Part shown: positions 35,961 through 47,639 of the stretch, one piece after another | Layout: every line of letters starts with the position of its first letter | Position numbering within the stretch: position 1 is the first letter of the stretch | Assembly (NCBI GenBank): GCA_009760855.2 | Contig: WPIO01000019.1 | Span: 4,052,501-4,116,500 of the forward strand | DNA length: 64,000 nucleotides | Reading direction: 5' to 3' | From: Cristatella mucedo | Lineage: Eukaryota > Bryozoa > Phylactolaemata > Cristatellidae | Notes under the pieces: generated by a model | The model's database searches: none | Told to the model about the DNA's origin: nothing | What the model saw: only the letters and a program-made list of their open reading frames with translations | Position numbers and translations under genes: made by a program

Positions 35961-36167
35961 TGTTCGTGCAGCACCAATGGGAGGTGAGGGTGAAGGACGA
36001 CAGTGAAAGCACTTGGCAGCAGTAATTAGGATACCGTAAGATAGAAAGTACGTGCTCATAGCGTCGACAAGTCTATTCAAAATTTACGGAGGGTTTAATG
36101 TTCGCTGCATCGGCCATAGTGTGCAGCAACTCTCATATGTAGCCAGAGCAGCGCAGAAGATATCGCC

Positions 36168-36300
36168 GCCCCGGTTTGGCCCAGCGGTTAAGGTGCTCAC
36201 CCCGGGGGACTAGGTCGAGGTCGTTCGCTTGAGTCCCGTGGCGCCTGCTCAGCGCCTGAATAGAGATCAAGTTCTTTTAGGGTGCTATGCAAAAGAATTG
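36168..36300 (+). mobile_element. SINE1 copy
   Basis: GGTTTGGCCCAGCGGTTAAG (A-box region), TCGCTTGAGTCCC (B box), CAGCGCCTGAATAGAGATCA, AGTTCTTTTAGGGTGCTATG, then an AT-rich end. Confidence 0.87.
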
Positions 36301-36599
36301 CATATATATTTTGTAGAAGACAGCCTAGGATGGGTGGTCACGTGATCACCAGAGCTCCGAACTGTCGCCAGGCGAAAAGCCCGGGGCGATGCCCCCTCGT
36401 GGCCCCCGCATGCTAGGGCACAACTCAGTACCAAATACGTGGCTCGGGCTTGTATACTGCTTAACCAAAGATTATTACTCAACCGGTTCCTAGTGATTAT
36501 AATTCAGAAACCACGAATACCATATCTCAGTACTCAGAACCTGCCTGGCTGACTTAACCCGCCAAAGTTTCACTGCCGCGCCTTAAATTAAGCCCGCCC
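36301..36599. other. No recognised feature
   Basis: Sits between SINE1 and dispersed repeat X. No domain was seen on either strand. Confidence 0.4.
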
Positions 36600-36860
36600 T
36601 CGGCCAAAATAATGAAATCTAAAACGCCCCACTCCGTTAGGTGTCGACGTTCGGCTTCACAACCTCGTTTGGCGCTAGCATAACTTCCAACCGATTATTT
36701 TCAGACGCCTCCTTCAACGCTGTCGTTGGAGCTGTCTTAACCTCATTTTAGTCACCAACTGCTGGCACCGCATCAAGATGGGCTGATCAACGAGTCTCCA
36801 GAACCTTCGCTGGTTCAGGCAATCAGCACTTGCCTTAGCAGGATAACCTTCAGCTTCAGC

Positions 36861-37025
<165 letters not shown>

Positions 37026-37774
37026 GATGCCTGAAATGATCTCAAAATAGAACACGATGAGTGGACACACGACACGGACACGGGGGCGGCGAGGAGCAGA
37101 GCTGCCGCCTGCTGTGTTGCACGAGCGACTGCGACTATTCGTGTTAATTACTGGATCATCTGCGAAATGCAGTCTTGCCTGACTTAAATTTAGTTAAACA
37201 GTCTGCTGGGTACGGTAGACATTGTCCAGCCAGAGCCAGTGACCTTGTCTTAAGAGTATTCACCCACTTTTAATTTTCCAAAAACCAGTGAACAATCAAG
37301 TTACAGCGAATCGGAGCCAACTAGTCCAATTCGTGCGCTTTTACGGCGCGCCAATTCAGCAACCGCACGCGATCATAGTCGAACGAAGTCCGTTGACATG
37401 CACGTGCAGCAGCTTGCCTAGCATCAGAGCGGCAGTGTGTAACCTCAACACTTTAAACGGCAGTCTCGGAGCAAGTTATAACCGTCCAAGGCTCCACAGT
37501 GTAATATGTATATATATATATACTATGAGCGACTCACGAAGAAGAAGGAGAAGAACGGCTCAGTTCGCTCCTCATCTCTTCAGTCGATGCAAATGTGCTA
37601 GACACTGCTGCGCGCTACCAGCTGTCCTTGCGCTACTCTCGTGTGAGATCATGAACTCTGGCTCCTTAAACCGTACACCGAGTTCGCCGATTTGCCATGC
37701 GGAGTTTTAGCAATGGCCTGCGCCTGTGCTAGACTGATCACCTTATCGCCTGTGCTACACTGATCACCTTGACC

Positions 37775-37925
37775 ATGTTATTCGTGTTGTTTATCAAGCA
37801 AGATATTACTCACCATTCGATTGCATTTCCCTTTGCAGGAAATGCAAAGCGCCTAGAAAGAGATTGAGCTCTCTGAGGGCGCTTTACCAAGTGCATTAGT
37901 ATTATTGTTTTTATTATTATTATCG
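37775..37925 (+). mobile_element. LINE1 3' UTR end inserted in repeat X
   Basis: Ends GCAAAGCGCCTAGAAAGAGA, TTGAGCTCTCTGAGGGCGCT, TTACCAAGTGCATTAGTATT, then ATT repeats. The hairpin is perfectly preserved (AGCGCC/GGCGCT and AGAGA/TCTCT). Confidence 0.85.
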
Positions 37926-38299
37926 CCTTTGACGTCTTCTAGATAACAGCAGTAAGTTCAATCCTGCTGCCGTGATTAGCAGACTTAAGTTCCAGCCTCA
38001 TCGTAACTTCAACACAGCTCTGGTTAGCTATCTTTACTCACAGCATAGTGTTCCAGTTAGCCATGGCACTTGACATAGATATTTCTAACTTTTGCTCTGT
38101 TTATTCAACTCACTTTTCGACAACTCAACAATTCAACAACTTCTCTTTCGTAATCTGCACACAATCATAACTGGTATCCAGAACTTCTTCTAAATGTCAA
38201 TAGCATAACCGAATTCTAGTCTTAATAGTTTAGGAACATCAAATATAATCTTGGCCGCGTTTTTGCTGAAACTTTCGGAACCCGCGCTTTGTTCCATTC

Positions 38300-38960
38300 T
38301 TACATTTCAGCTCGTCAAATTCTCTAAACTCTTGTTGCACGTATTGCTGACACTCGTACTTTAATAACAACAAATTTTCTCTTATTGAGATGACAATAAA
38401 CCAAATTACTAGTAATTGGCAAGCACAGTATTACTCAGCAATTAGAAAATCTATCCCTCAAAATTGGCCAGAATATCTCCTTCAGCAACTGCACGATATC
38501 TGGATGGATTTTCCAAAGCGACGATTCACTAAGTGACTACATCAGCTCCACAGTCAAGTTTGCCTACGTTCAGCTACATAAAACTGCCGAAATGCAGGCC
38601 AACTTAGACTGGTATACCGCACCCAAGTTGATCCAGGCATTTGTGACATCCCGTTTAGACTTCTGTAACTCACTACTCGCACTGTTATCCGCCAGTGCAA
38701 TAAGGTGCGAACAGTTCGCGGAAAACTCTTCAGCCGCCACTTTTCACATTTGACCTACATTGGCCTCCAATCGAGCATCGTACTTTAAAGTTGGCTAACT
38801 CACTCTTAAGTCCCTTCATTCTCTTGCTCCTGTCTACCTATCCGAATTACTTTCCAGTCAGGCTAGGCATCGTACCTCCCACTCTGTTGACTCAAGTCGT
38901 TTAGCAGTGTCGCCGACCAATTTGAGAACGGTTCTGACGCGTCACAGTAACTCAATAAAA
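38300..38960 (+). mobile_element. LINE1 copy F, decayed RT-downstream region
   Basis: With frameshifts it reads LVIGKHSITQQLENLSLKIG, FQSDDSLSDYISSTVKFAYV, QLHKTAEMQANLDWYTAPK, LIQAFVTSRLDFCNSLLALL, and later SLKSLHSLAPVYLS-like sequence. It is older than copy A by divergence. Confidence 0.72.
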
Positions 38961-39439
38961 AAGCCGCGACAGTATAGCCTGCATACAAAATAGTCCAAGA
39001 AAGCACACCTCCTCCCCCGGCATATCAGCTCAGCCAAAGTAAATTTCTGGAGTGTAGATAAGTATTTTTATTAAAGTTATTATCAATTTTGTTTATTCTT
39101 TAAAAAATAAAAACCTAGTTTTGTAGATGCTTTGCAGGCAACTTAATTAAAATTAACACCAACTATTCCATCTCATAATTGAAAAGTGCATCAGATTTAA
39201 TATTTATATAGTTTACTTGCATTTAAATACGACCCCTTTATATATCCGTTCCAAACGCACCGGGCGACTGTATTCGTCAACTAATTGATTTGGTCTAGTG
39301 AAAGATTTCGTCAGCTCATTGGTTTCGTAACGGAAACGCTAGTTCGTAGTGACAACATACGCAACAATAAGTAGACTGAGCAGGTTACATACGCGGGCGA
39401 TAGTACAAACTGGTGGCCCAAGCTCTTGGTAAGGCTGCC
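38961..39439. other. No recognised feature
   Basis: AT-rich spacer with no domain. Confidence 0.45.
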
Positions 39440-39745
39440 CGACTGATCGTCTCGGCCTTTCCTGACTAGACAGCATTTAGAATGAGCATTTGCTGGGTCT
39501 GCGTGAATTGTCCTTCGTGTGCTTAAAAGTGCTTCATTTGAATAGCAGATAATGCAATTTTAATTTGGAAGCTTCGTGTGCGCCGAAGGGCGCGAGCTAA
39601 CGATTTGACCCTTAAAGGTGAGCGTCATATCGCTCTACCAAATTGCGCACGGTATCGCTAATTAATCGACGTGCTTCCTTAAGAGTACATGCTAAGCGCC
39701 TAGTAAGAGATTTAGGTTTCTTCGGCCGCCACACGAATGCCTTAT
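39440..39745 (+). mobile_element. LINE1 3' end, interrupted by a tRNA-like sequence
   Basis: Contains the LINE1 end-of-ORF/UTR block ACAGCATTTAG...TGTCCTTCGTGTGCTTA (39469-39530) and the tail hairpin TAAGCGCCTAGTAAGAGATT (39691-39712). Between them is a stretch not found in other copies, including the tRNA-like segment. Confidence 0.55.
39578..39650 (-). other. tRNA-like sequence (degenerate, about 73 nt)
   Basis: The minus strand begins GTGCGC and ends GCGCAC, compatible with an acceptor stem. It has TTGGTAGAGCG (A-box-like) and AGCTCGCGCCC (B-box-like, two mismatches). The 5' half of the D stem is missing and the anticodon arm pairs poorly, so this is a pseudo-tRNA or a SINE head, not a working tRNA. 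Confidence 0.35.
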
Positions 39746-40512
39746 TCACGTTACTATCTGGTTGATGTTGATATCCATCCTTTAAATGTTACTTTGCAGT
39801 CTTTTCAAGAAAGGTTAGCACCCTTGGCGACAGGTTACAGCTACGACCTTTAATGGGCGTCTCGAAATGCAAGATGGCGGTCACCTAAGCTCGGTAAGCC
39901 GAATCAAACTGTCGCAGGCGCTGGAAACGCGATATCCAAATCCAATTCGCCCTGCAGTGCAGGCTGCAGGCTCCGTTACCCGCCCGTCCGCATTGCAAAG
40001 GCTCCCGCACGGCATCGCTTCGGTGGGCCGCCGAGGCGGTCAGTGCAGGAGCAACCCGGAAGGTCAAGGTTGAAGCAAGATATCGGATGGAGCTGATGGG
40101 GGTGAGCTCAGTGTACGACCTGTTTTGCAATCGTTGTAGCAAACAGACTTGCAGCTCCGCCGCAGGTGACTAAGCCGATCAAAGGACTCTTTGCCATCGA
40201 TTACCTGGAAAGAGGGGATGTGGAGGAAGGCACCGAAGCATTTTGCATCAGAACGGAAGGAGTGAACGATGACGTACTCGCAGCGGTGTTGCAAAATTCA
40301 CCCGCTCGTACTGTGTCATCTGCAGGCCACCGCAAGCTCATGCAGACAGCGTGCGGCAGCATACTCGGCAGCGTGGGGGGGCGGGGCGGCGGGGCGGCGC
40401 CAGCCAGGAGCCACAGTAGGTGGTGGAGCACAGCGAAGCGAGTGGAGCAGCGGGAAATTAGGTCTCGAAGAATGCTTGGCCATTGGAGCGATCGCGACTT
40501 GACTCACCGGAT

Positions 40513-40514
<2 letters not shown>
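39746..40514. other. No identified gene
   Basis: A plus-strand frame from 40166 (TKPIKGLFAIDYLERGDVEE...) runs into the CT array. Its first about 110 codons have mixed composition and could be an exon, but the opposite strand is equally open at 40201-40431 and no domain is recognised. Confidence 0.3.

Positions 40515-40585
<71 letters not shown>
40515..40585 (+). repeat. (CT)n microsatellite
   Basis: About 70 bases of pure CT, ending exactly at a hairpin. Confidence 0.97.
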
Positions 40586-40587
<2 letters not shown>

Positions 40588-40631
40588 CTGCGACGGCTAG
40601 CCGCTAATGTAGCGGCCAGTCGTCGCAGGCG
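40585..40631. repeat. 22-bp inverted repeat, 3-base loop
   Basis: Left arm 40585-40606 (CGCCTGCGACGG...CCGCTA) and right arm 40610-40631 match at 20 of 22 positions around ATG. The arm begins at the last base of the CT array. Bases 40632-40984 hold no recognised feature. Confidence 0.95.
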
Positions 40632-40984
40632 GTTGGCCTGGGCTGCGAGCCGCAGCGGTCAGCGAGCCGCCGCTGCTTTGGCAGCCGGATGGGAGGACGA
40701 CATTCCTAAGTGACCGTTTAGCACGGGCTTAGGGCTGATACGCCGTCCCGCCATGGCTAGCCTGCCACCCGGTCAACGGACCTTGACCACAACAGGACCG
40801 GCCTGCACGTAGAGGTCAGTCGACACTGACAGCTAGCTACAGTTGTCGCGGTCGCAAGGTGGCGTCGGGTGAATAACGAAGCGCACATCCGAGGCATGAT
40901 GACGCGTAGGTCTACCTACCGTCCTATGCATTCGTTAAGTGAGTGCAGCCAACTTGCTGTCCTACAAGTAAAGCTGAGGTAAAG

Positions 40985-41165
40985 GCTGATTTAAAAGCAT
41001 CGTATATGTAGCGATAGAAGAGTTTTAATGGCGACCAGGGCGGCATGCAGTTGGCAATAAAGGATTGCCCACTTCAGGATTCAACCCACGTTCTGGGTTT
41101 AGGGTCAAGGTGACGTTCAAGCACCTTACTTCAAGGCCATGACCCGACGGTTCCCTTGCCTTGCC
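40985..41165 (-). mobile_element. SINE2 copy 4, diverged
   Basis: Minus strand: GTCATGGCCTTGAAGTAAGG (A-box region), GTGGGTTGAATCCTGAAGTG (B box), GGCAATCCTTTATTGCC, CTCTTCTATCGCTACATATA, TTTAAATCAGCC. These align in order with 32369-32552. Confidence 0.72.
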
Positions 41166-41251
41166 CTACATCGGATTAAACGACTTTTTGTGCTGGTAAC
41201 GGAAGTTGGCAAAGTGAGTCGGCGACGTATGATTGGTAATTAACTTGGGCT

Positions 41252-41316
41252 GCGTGGCATATGTGAAGCGCCTGAATAGAGATTAAGTTCTCTTGCGGGG
41301 CTAATTATAAATGAAT

Positions 41317-41345
<29 letters not shown>
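41252..41345 (+). mobile_element. SINE1 3' half
   Basis: GGCATATGTGAAGCGCCTGA, ATAGAGATTAAGTTCTCTTG, then a TA-rich tail. The tRNA-like head is absent. Confidence 0.72.
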
Positions 41346-41349
<4 letters not shown>

Positions 41350-43638
41350 ACACACAATGCGTTTACAGCGTGACGCTCAGTGAAAGACGGCGGTACAAGT
41401 TCGTAAATATGCTTCAGAATTTTTCCCGAACTATTTAGAACCGTTAGTACCGCGGCCTGTGGCAGAGGCTTTGCAAGCGGGCTGGACTCTGCCTCCTCCT
41501 CCCCCCCCCCCCGAGGGACGCCACCAGGCGAGCATGCGCACCTGCGAGCCCTGTCGAACCTTTCATTGATTATTCTTTATTGCTTATCAGTTATCACCTT
41601 TTATTTATTCTATCATTTCTTAGGGCTATCCTTTGAAAACGAGTGAGCGTCCGTGAGCAGAGCTGCTCACTAGTTTGAACACATTCGGTACGGTAGTACG
41701 TCAGTCATTGGGTACGAAGATTTCCAGGACTAAGTGGCTACCTTCACCTGCGTGTTGTCCTGCAAAAAAGGACAAGCGTGCAAGAGAGCCCCGAGCCATG
41801 CTATCTATCAAGCCGAGACTCGGTACTTCCTGTTAGAACTCACGTTAAATTATGCAGCACATCCTCGGGTAGCAGCGCGAGTACCGCAGCTGCTCGCTCG
41901 TCGCAGCAGCAGCAGCCTCTGCTGTGTCGGTATCGCAGTAGCCATCCTCGGGGAGCTTGTTAGTACATTAGTTCAAGTTCACAAAATCGCCACGGTCGGC
42001 AGCAGGTCAGCTCAAAGTCATTCTTGTCCACGGTAAAACACTCGAATCGGCCCGACGTATGTGTGCGCTTCGGTAGAGGTCACATGGTCGTCCCGAAAGC
42101 TTTCGTTAGCTCCTACTGTTGGCTCGAGCTACGGTATCTACGGATATACGCCTGTACTGTATATGCTCGTGTGGCCCGTCTCTTCGAGACTGGCCGCCTA
42201 AGAAAAGGCAGAGCACCCACACGCATGCAAGGTGCTGCCTGATTATTAGAAGTGCTGGGGCCCGCAATTGGCACGCCCTCTTTCAGAATAAAACAAACGA
42301 GTGTGTATCGTCTAAACCAGGGACCTAGACGTCACTTTAACCTAGACGCCGATCGCTGCACTATCTCCAAAGCTCTGAATGCTCGCCTTGTACGCAAGTC
42401 TCGTAAATGCAAATCTCTGCTGAATTGCTAGCTGGTCCTGATTAAAAAATCAGCGCGAACGCAATATTATTCAGGAGTCGAACAGTAAACGTCATTCGAA
42501 CAAAAAAGTGAGAAATTATCAAATGTGAGAAAGTCCTTACTTTCGACGGCAACGAGTCCAGAACAGCAGAATCAAAGAGGATTAAATGGATGAGTAGCTG
42601 TCGTAGCCGAGACCGGGAAAAGCAAACAATACAGGCAGACGTACACACGGCGCGTCGCACTCTGTCGAGGCTCTAAAGAAAGCAGGATGTTCATCAAACC
42701 TAATGGCAGCAAGAGACGGAAGAAGAAGAAGCCCGGAAGCAGCGTGCTTCCTACTCCGAAGATTCAACGAGTACGTTATCCCGTAAAAACTCACAAAAGC
42801 AAGAGATAGAAGAAGATACAAAGTCGGAATCTACCACGGATCTTTCATGAGTCAAGGCTAATGAGATGAATTACAATGTCATCAATTTATTAGCTGAGTG
42901 CATACCTCAAGGAGAGACGCATCTTATTGTGCCTGTCGTGCTGCACCGATCGATTTTAAAATTTAATTCAATTTATCTTAATTCAATTTAATTAATTTAA
43001 TTTAATCGGTCGTCTTCCCGTCGATGAGCAGCTGCCGAGTGATTGTCTAATGAGCACTGCAATGGTGGCGCGCACTAAAATTTCTTAATTATTAGTTTAT
43101 TATTCCATTTTGTGTATTACCTTTATTACAAGCGCGTCTTGTTTGACTCATCTGAAAATCCTGGCTCCACCCCTGTGGGCGGTGGTGGTGCTGAGTGAAC
43201 AGGGGGGGGGGGCGGGCGGGCGGCGGGTAGGGAGAGGGCTCTCAGGCGATCGCATCCGAAGGCGCTGAGGCCTCCAAACGGCGGCCAGCGTGTGTTGGGA
43301 CGCTCCGCTGCTGCAGAGAGCTTAGCTTGCAACCGCTGTCAAGTCACCGAGGAATTCGTGTCCAGTCGCGATAGCTGGACCCAACCGCGCTGCCAGCATT
43401 TTTTTGGGTGCATAAATCATCAACCGGCAGTAGCCGCCGCAGTGCATGAATCAGTCCGGTACAGCCGCGGTACTGGATTCCGCTGACGTTCGGCGAGGCC
43501 GGCACACGTAAGCGACCGCTTGAGCTATTGATTGACTCTAGTGTTAGCGCCAAGCCCGCAAAGCTCGGCTGAAGGGGCTCGGCTGAAGGGGGCTCTTTCG
43601 GCGCTGCTCAGCTGCCGCAGCCGAGCCGCTGGCCGTCC
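41346..43638. other. No identified gene
   Basis: Includes a poly-C run (41501-41513), poly-G runs near 43202 and an AATTTAATT-type tract (42956-43006). Frames such as 42024-42242 have no domain. Confidence 0.4.
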
Positions 43639-44026
43639 TGCCGAGCTTCTTTCTTCGCTCCTTCCTTCTTTCTTCGCTCCTTCCTTCTTTCTTCGCTCCT
43701 TCCTTCTTTTTTTGCTCCTTCCTTTTTTCTTTGTTCCTTCCTTTTTTCTTTGCTCCTTCCTTTTTTCTTTGTTCCTTCCTTTTTTCTTTGCTCCTTCCTT
43801 CTTTCTTCGCTCCTTCCTTCTTTCTTCGCTCCTTCCTTTTTCCTTCGCTCCTTCCTTCTTTTTTTGCTCCTTCCTTCTTTCTTTGCTCCTTCCTTCTTTC
43901 TTTGTTCCTTCCTTTTTCCTTCGCTCCTTCCTTCTTTCTTCGCTCCTTCCTTCTTTCTTTGCTCCTTCCTTCTTTTTTTTGCTCCTTTCTTCTTTATTTG
44001 CTCCTTCATTCTTTCTTTGCCGAGCT
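43639..44026 (+). repeat. 19-bp minisatellite (TTCCTTCTTTCTTCGCTCC)n
   Basis: About 20 units of a pyrimidine-rich 19-mer between 43646 and about 44017, with unit variants (TTTTTTGCTCC, TTTTCCTTCGCTCC). The array is flanked by TGCCGAGCT at 43639-43647 and 44018-44026. Because 19 is not a multiple of 3, each frame cycles through the whole unit every 57 bases. This explains the Phe/Leu/Ser/Pro frames on the plus strand and the Lys/Arg/Glu frames on the minus strand (up to 218 codons), which I do not call genes. Confidence 0.95.
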
Positions 44027-44164
44027 GTTTTCTCCGCACTTCCGCACATCGTAATATATGACATAATATATGACGTAATATATGACAAGTTCGTGTCCTC
44101 GGCGTCAAACAGTCTATTCGACAGCCATAGAGGGCTACTGGTGTCCAGCACCAACCAGTTTTAT

Positions 44165-44440
44165 TATGTCATGTATCTCCGTCTGTAACTCCACAAAGCC
44201 ATAAAGACCATGTGGGTGTTACGCAGGAAAGTATTGTATAGCGCACTCACAGCCTAAGCGGCTTTCGGTTCGCATTCGGTAGCCAACAGAATTCGTCTCA
44301 CGCAACCAAGAGAAAGTGGGAAGCATAGCAGAGTCAGGAGACCAGTTGGGGTAGTGAGTAGCATGGAAGTAGCAGCTCAGGACTGCTGAAAAGGATGAGT
44401 CACAGTCGGCAGCAGGAGAGTAGTTGTCGTTGCGTAAGAT
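44165..44440 (-). mobile_element. LINE2 3' end
   Basis: Minus strand from CTTACGCAACGACAACTACT through GTTGGCTACCGAATGCGAAC, the AAGCCGCTTAGG...GTGCGCTATACAATAC hairpin, to GGAGTTACAGACGGAGATAC. It stops where the coding part of the other copies begins. Confidence 0.82.
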
Positions 44441-46149
44441 GCTGTGCGTACAGCTACAGCTGTAGCTACAGTTACAGCTCGCTTCGAAGTCCAAATCGAA
44501 AGTAACTGAATAGTGTACGACCTTGGCCATAGTGCCGCCCAGCCGTATATTCGCCGATGTCGAGCCAGTATAATGCATGAACCGGCAGTACTATCTAGAA
44601 ATTCCTTGACACTCGGCAGCACTGCGACGTCTGGTATTTACCAAGGCCAGCAATGCTCTGCAAAACTTGTCCTGCTCATACCGAATTAGAACCAAACATA
44701 ACTTGAATGTCTATATCCACACTCCGTAGTCGCGAATCTGCGGCGTGTCGACCGAGTTTTCGAAGCAGTTCGGCTAGGTTACAGTAGCCCCAAGCGTAGG
44801 CATAGCGCAATTGCAGACCAATCGAACGGATTTACTTGTACCCGGCTTCCTAAAAAAACAAGAAACGAGACGGACATAACGGAGTGAACTCCAATGAACG
44901 AGTGCGAGACGCACGCGATCATAGGTCGAATGTTGGCGGCTATTAGTTCGCTCGCCGCGACCGAATGCCCGCAGCAGCGGCGACTAGTCCACAATGCATT
45001 AGAGAAGACCGGCCGCCAATCGACAGCAGCAAAACTGGTTTGTGGCCGAGGGTGGCACTGCCGACGCGCCCTGAGCCACGAGATCTCGAGAGCTGTCCCT
45101 TATCCGAGCCCGCACAGCGAGCCCACCTGCTCGCACTACTCGCTCTTCAGCAGCAGCAGCAGCAGCAGCAGCAGACGATTTCTTATTGCTTAAAGTAACT
45201 CCGCAGTGAGGAGGAAACCCTGTTCGGCTCAGATACGCCGGACACACCAAGACGCTCGGCCTTTCTTCACAAGCTCAAACCTATCAGCGGAAGGTGCGGA
45301 TGAAGTGCGAGCACTGCCTTTGTACAAGTCTAGGAAATGAAAAACCGCTGCCACTGGGGTAAAATCGCTCGGGACGGACGAATGTCGCCAAGGCCAAGTA
45401 CTGTCGGTGCGCTGCGATGAAGACACCACCTGGATCTGAATGGTTTCTGGTTGACGGCATAGTCACCAAGAAAGGAATGATTGACGGCGCAGCTCACCGC
45501 GATCCGTATGCCGATTGGGTTACCGGAAGTTGATAGTGTATACTCTTTCAGCTTGGTCTTTAACGACAAAAGGAGCCAGAAACAGAGATGTCGTAGCCTA
45601 TAGACGCTGGCTTGTTAGCTCAAAACTGGCGCTTAGAAACGATCAGAAAGAGGCGATAAGAGCGGGGTAGAGCCTGTTTTACGCGGCCTCCGTTCTAAGC
45701 GGATTTATCGAAACATAATTCCGCTTTTGGCCGCATTCAATTTTTGGCATTTATAGTTTACTGGCACGCTGTTATTGCAATATGCAAATATTTTACGGTT
45801 TTACTGATCGCAGAAAAAACTTCTCAGTCAGTCTCTAGCAAGCAACCTAAGGTCTGTAATGATAAATATGCAAGATATAATATATACTGATAAATTACAT
45901 TTTTGTTAATCAGCTCCAATAATAAGCAAGGTTTCTTAGTTACTTAGTGAGTCCGTCACAGGTATATAATGCCTACGCTAGAATAGTACATATTAAACGC
46001 ATCACAATTAAATAAGAACCGTTCAATATTCAAACATAATAACGCATTATTACAAAATGAGTTATTACGTAGCGTTATGGGCTAGTACCTCACAGGAAGA
46101 TTAAAAAAAATTGGGTTTTTCAAAAGTTGTCACTTTCATTCCAGAAGCT

Positions 46150-46152
<3 letters not shown>
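44441..46152. other. No identified gene
   Basis: Frames at 45229-45569 (minus) and 44894-45198 (plus) overlap and lack domains. A CAG run is listed separately. Confidence 0.35.
45148..45174 (+). repeat. (CAG)9 trinucleotide run
   Basis: Nine uninterrupted CAG units. Confidence 0.97.

Positions 46153-46213
<61 letters not shown>
46153..46213 (+). repeat. (CT)n microsatellite
   Basis: About 60 bases of pure CT. Confidence 0.97.
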
Positions 46214-46216
<3 letters not shown>

Positions 46217-47513
46217 CTACGATCCCCTATTTCAAATTTAGTTACAAGCACTTTTCCCCTTCGTTTCACATTGTCTGAACGCCCGAAACGAATGTTTACG
46301 CTTTAACTAGTTCGTCTAATTAAGCGCGGGATATTTGGATTGCAGCAGAATACAAGGAAAAGAAATTTTTTTAATCGTATGCAACGCATGCAGTTAGTTA
46401 CACAGTTCTTCATTCTTTTCACTCGACTGCAGCAATGCCGCTTCTTCCGCCGTCTCTACGACCCGTCGTTGCAGGCGCGACTGCGACGTTGCTGCAGCGT
46501 AATGAGCAAGTCTGTCGCCTTCATCTTCCAGAAGCGGTACGCATGTCTTGCTAGACCTGCTGCGATTTTTATTTTCCCGTCACGCTTGACTGGCTGAAAC
46601 CTAGTAAACAATAATGATAGCATTCGACTATAGATCGTCGGGGTGACATTTTTGCTAAGGAAAATGCAAACGGTGACAGATAATCAAAGCAGCGTCCAAA
46701 TAGCAGAGGACCCGGTTCAGGTGATGCCGTTAATCGATGTCGGCACAGCGATAGCTCTCTACGGTTCAGCGTTTGGCATCTCTTTGGGGGACAAACAAAG
46801 CTGGTGAAACTACCGAGCCTCGATGTGCCTGCTCGTGTAGCCAGCAGAGCTCAACTATTTAGCGGCTCCCAACTTTGGCCCAGCGTCGGCAAAGTAGGTG
46901 CTCCGGACCACTAGAAACCCGCTTAGCGAAAAGCTAGTGGGCGGAAGTTTCAACCAAAGAAACTAATGGCGCATGAAGTGCCGATGGTGTGTGTGGTCGC
47001 TCGCCCGTCGCCAAAAAAGAGACGGCCAGCCAGGGTCAGAGGCAAGTGCAACAGACCACTGCAACGCACACTCGTCTGCTCACTGGTTCATTGACGCTGG
47101 ACCGCTTATTTACGGCGCAGTCCGTCCGCCCGTTTGCGGCGCATTCGGAGAATCGAATTAGGCAAATTCGTACCCGGTTGGGTAGCCTGAGTGGTCCTCG
47201 AAGCCACTTGATGATGCGCTCCAGATCCCGGCGGGCGGGCGGGCCCTGCGTGAGCTGCAGCAGATGCGAATGCGCCATTTTGCTGCTGGCGGGCGTTCGC
47301 TGGCGAGTTCGCGGTCGAGCAGTGCATTCAGCTTACACTAGTTCTAGCGGCTATTTCTACTAGTTCCGCTAGTCGCAGGCTCCCCCTACTGCTTGCCAAG
47401 CAAGCTAGCCTCGAGCCTGCGCCTTTGGAATGCCCGCTCTTTGTGCAGTAAACGAAGACATTGAACGAAGCTTGTGACACTTTCGCTGCTAATAAAAATA
47501 AAGTTTCAGTCAT
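46214..47513. other. No identified gene; candidate short frame inside
   Basis: The sequence near 46872-46912 (TTTGGCCCAGCG...GTAGGTGCTCC) recalls the SINE1 head but lacks the rest. Confidence 0.35.
46664..46807 (+). other. Unidentified 47-codon open frame
   Basis: Begins MQTVTDNQSSVQIAEDPVQ and goes on with a hydrophobic stretch (PLIDVGTAIALYGSAFGISL). CCGGTTCAG|GTGATG inside it could be a splice donor. The composition is more protein-like than most frames here, but there is no family match and it is short. Confidence 0.2.
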
Positions 47514-47523
47514 TGCTATAGCT

Positions 47524-47606
47524 CCAAGAGAGCTTAATCTTTATTCAGGCTCTTCGCGCGTGGCAGGCATATTCGAAGAGCCTGAATAGAGGTCAGGCTC
47601 TCTTGG
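47524..47606. repeat. Inverted pair of SINE1-type tails
   Basis: CCAAGAGAGCTTAATC...GCTCTTCG (47524-47556) and CGAAGAGCCTGAATAG...CTCTCTTGG (47574-47606) match as reverse complements at about 29 of 33 positions. Both are the LINE1/SINE1 tail hairpin, one in each orientation, with 17 bases between them. Confidence 0.85.
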
Positions 47607-47639
47607 CCCTATGCAAATCACTCAGATGCTATTTTTATT

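Noticed and set aside
43525-44188. Lys/Arg/Glu-rich frames on the minus strand and Phe/Leu/Ser-rich frames on the plus strand
   Set aside because: By-product of a 19-bp repeat without stop codons; kept only as a repeat.
45229-45569. Retroelement gag/RT in minus-strand frames
   Set aside because: I tried to match it to gypsy RT and RNase H motifs and found no convincing block.
46872-46912. Isolated SINE1 head
   Set aside because: Only a partial match to the A-box region, with no B box or tail.
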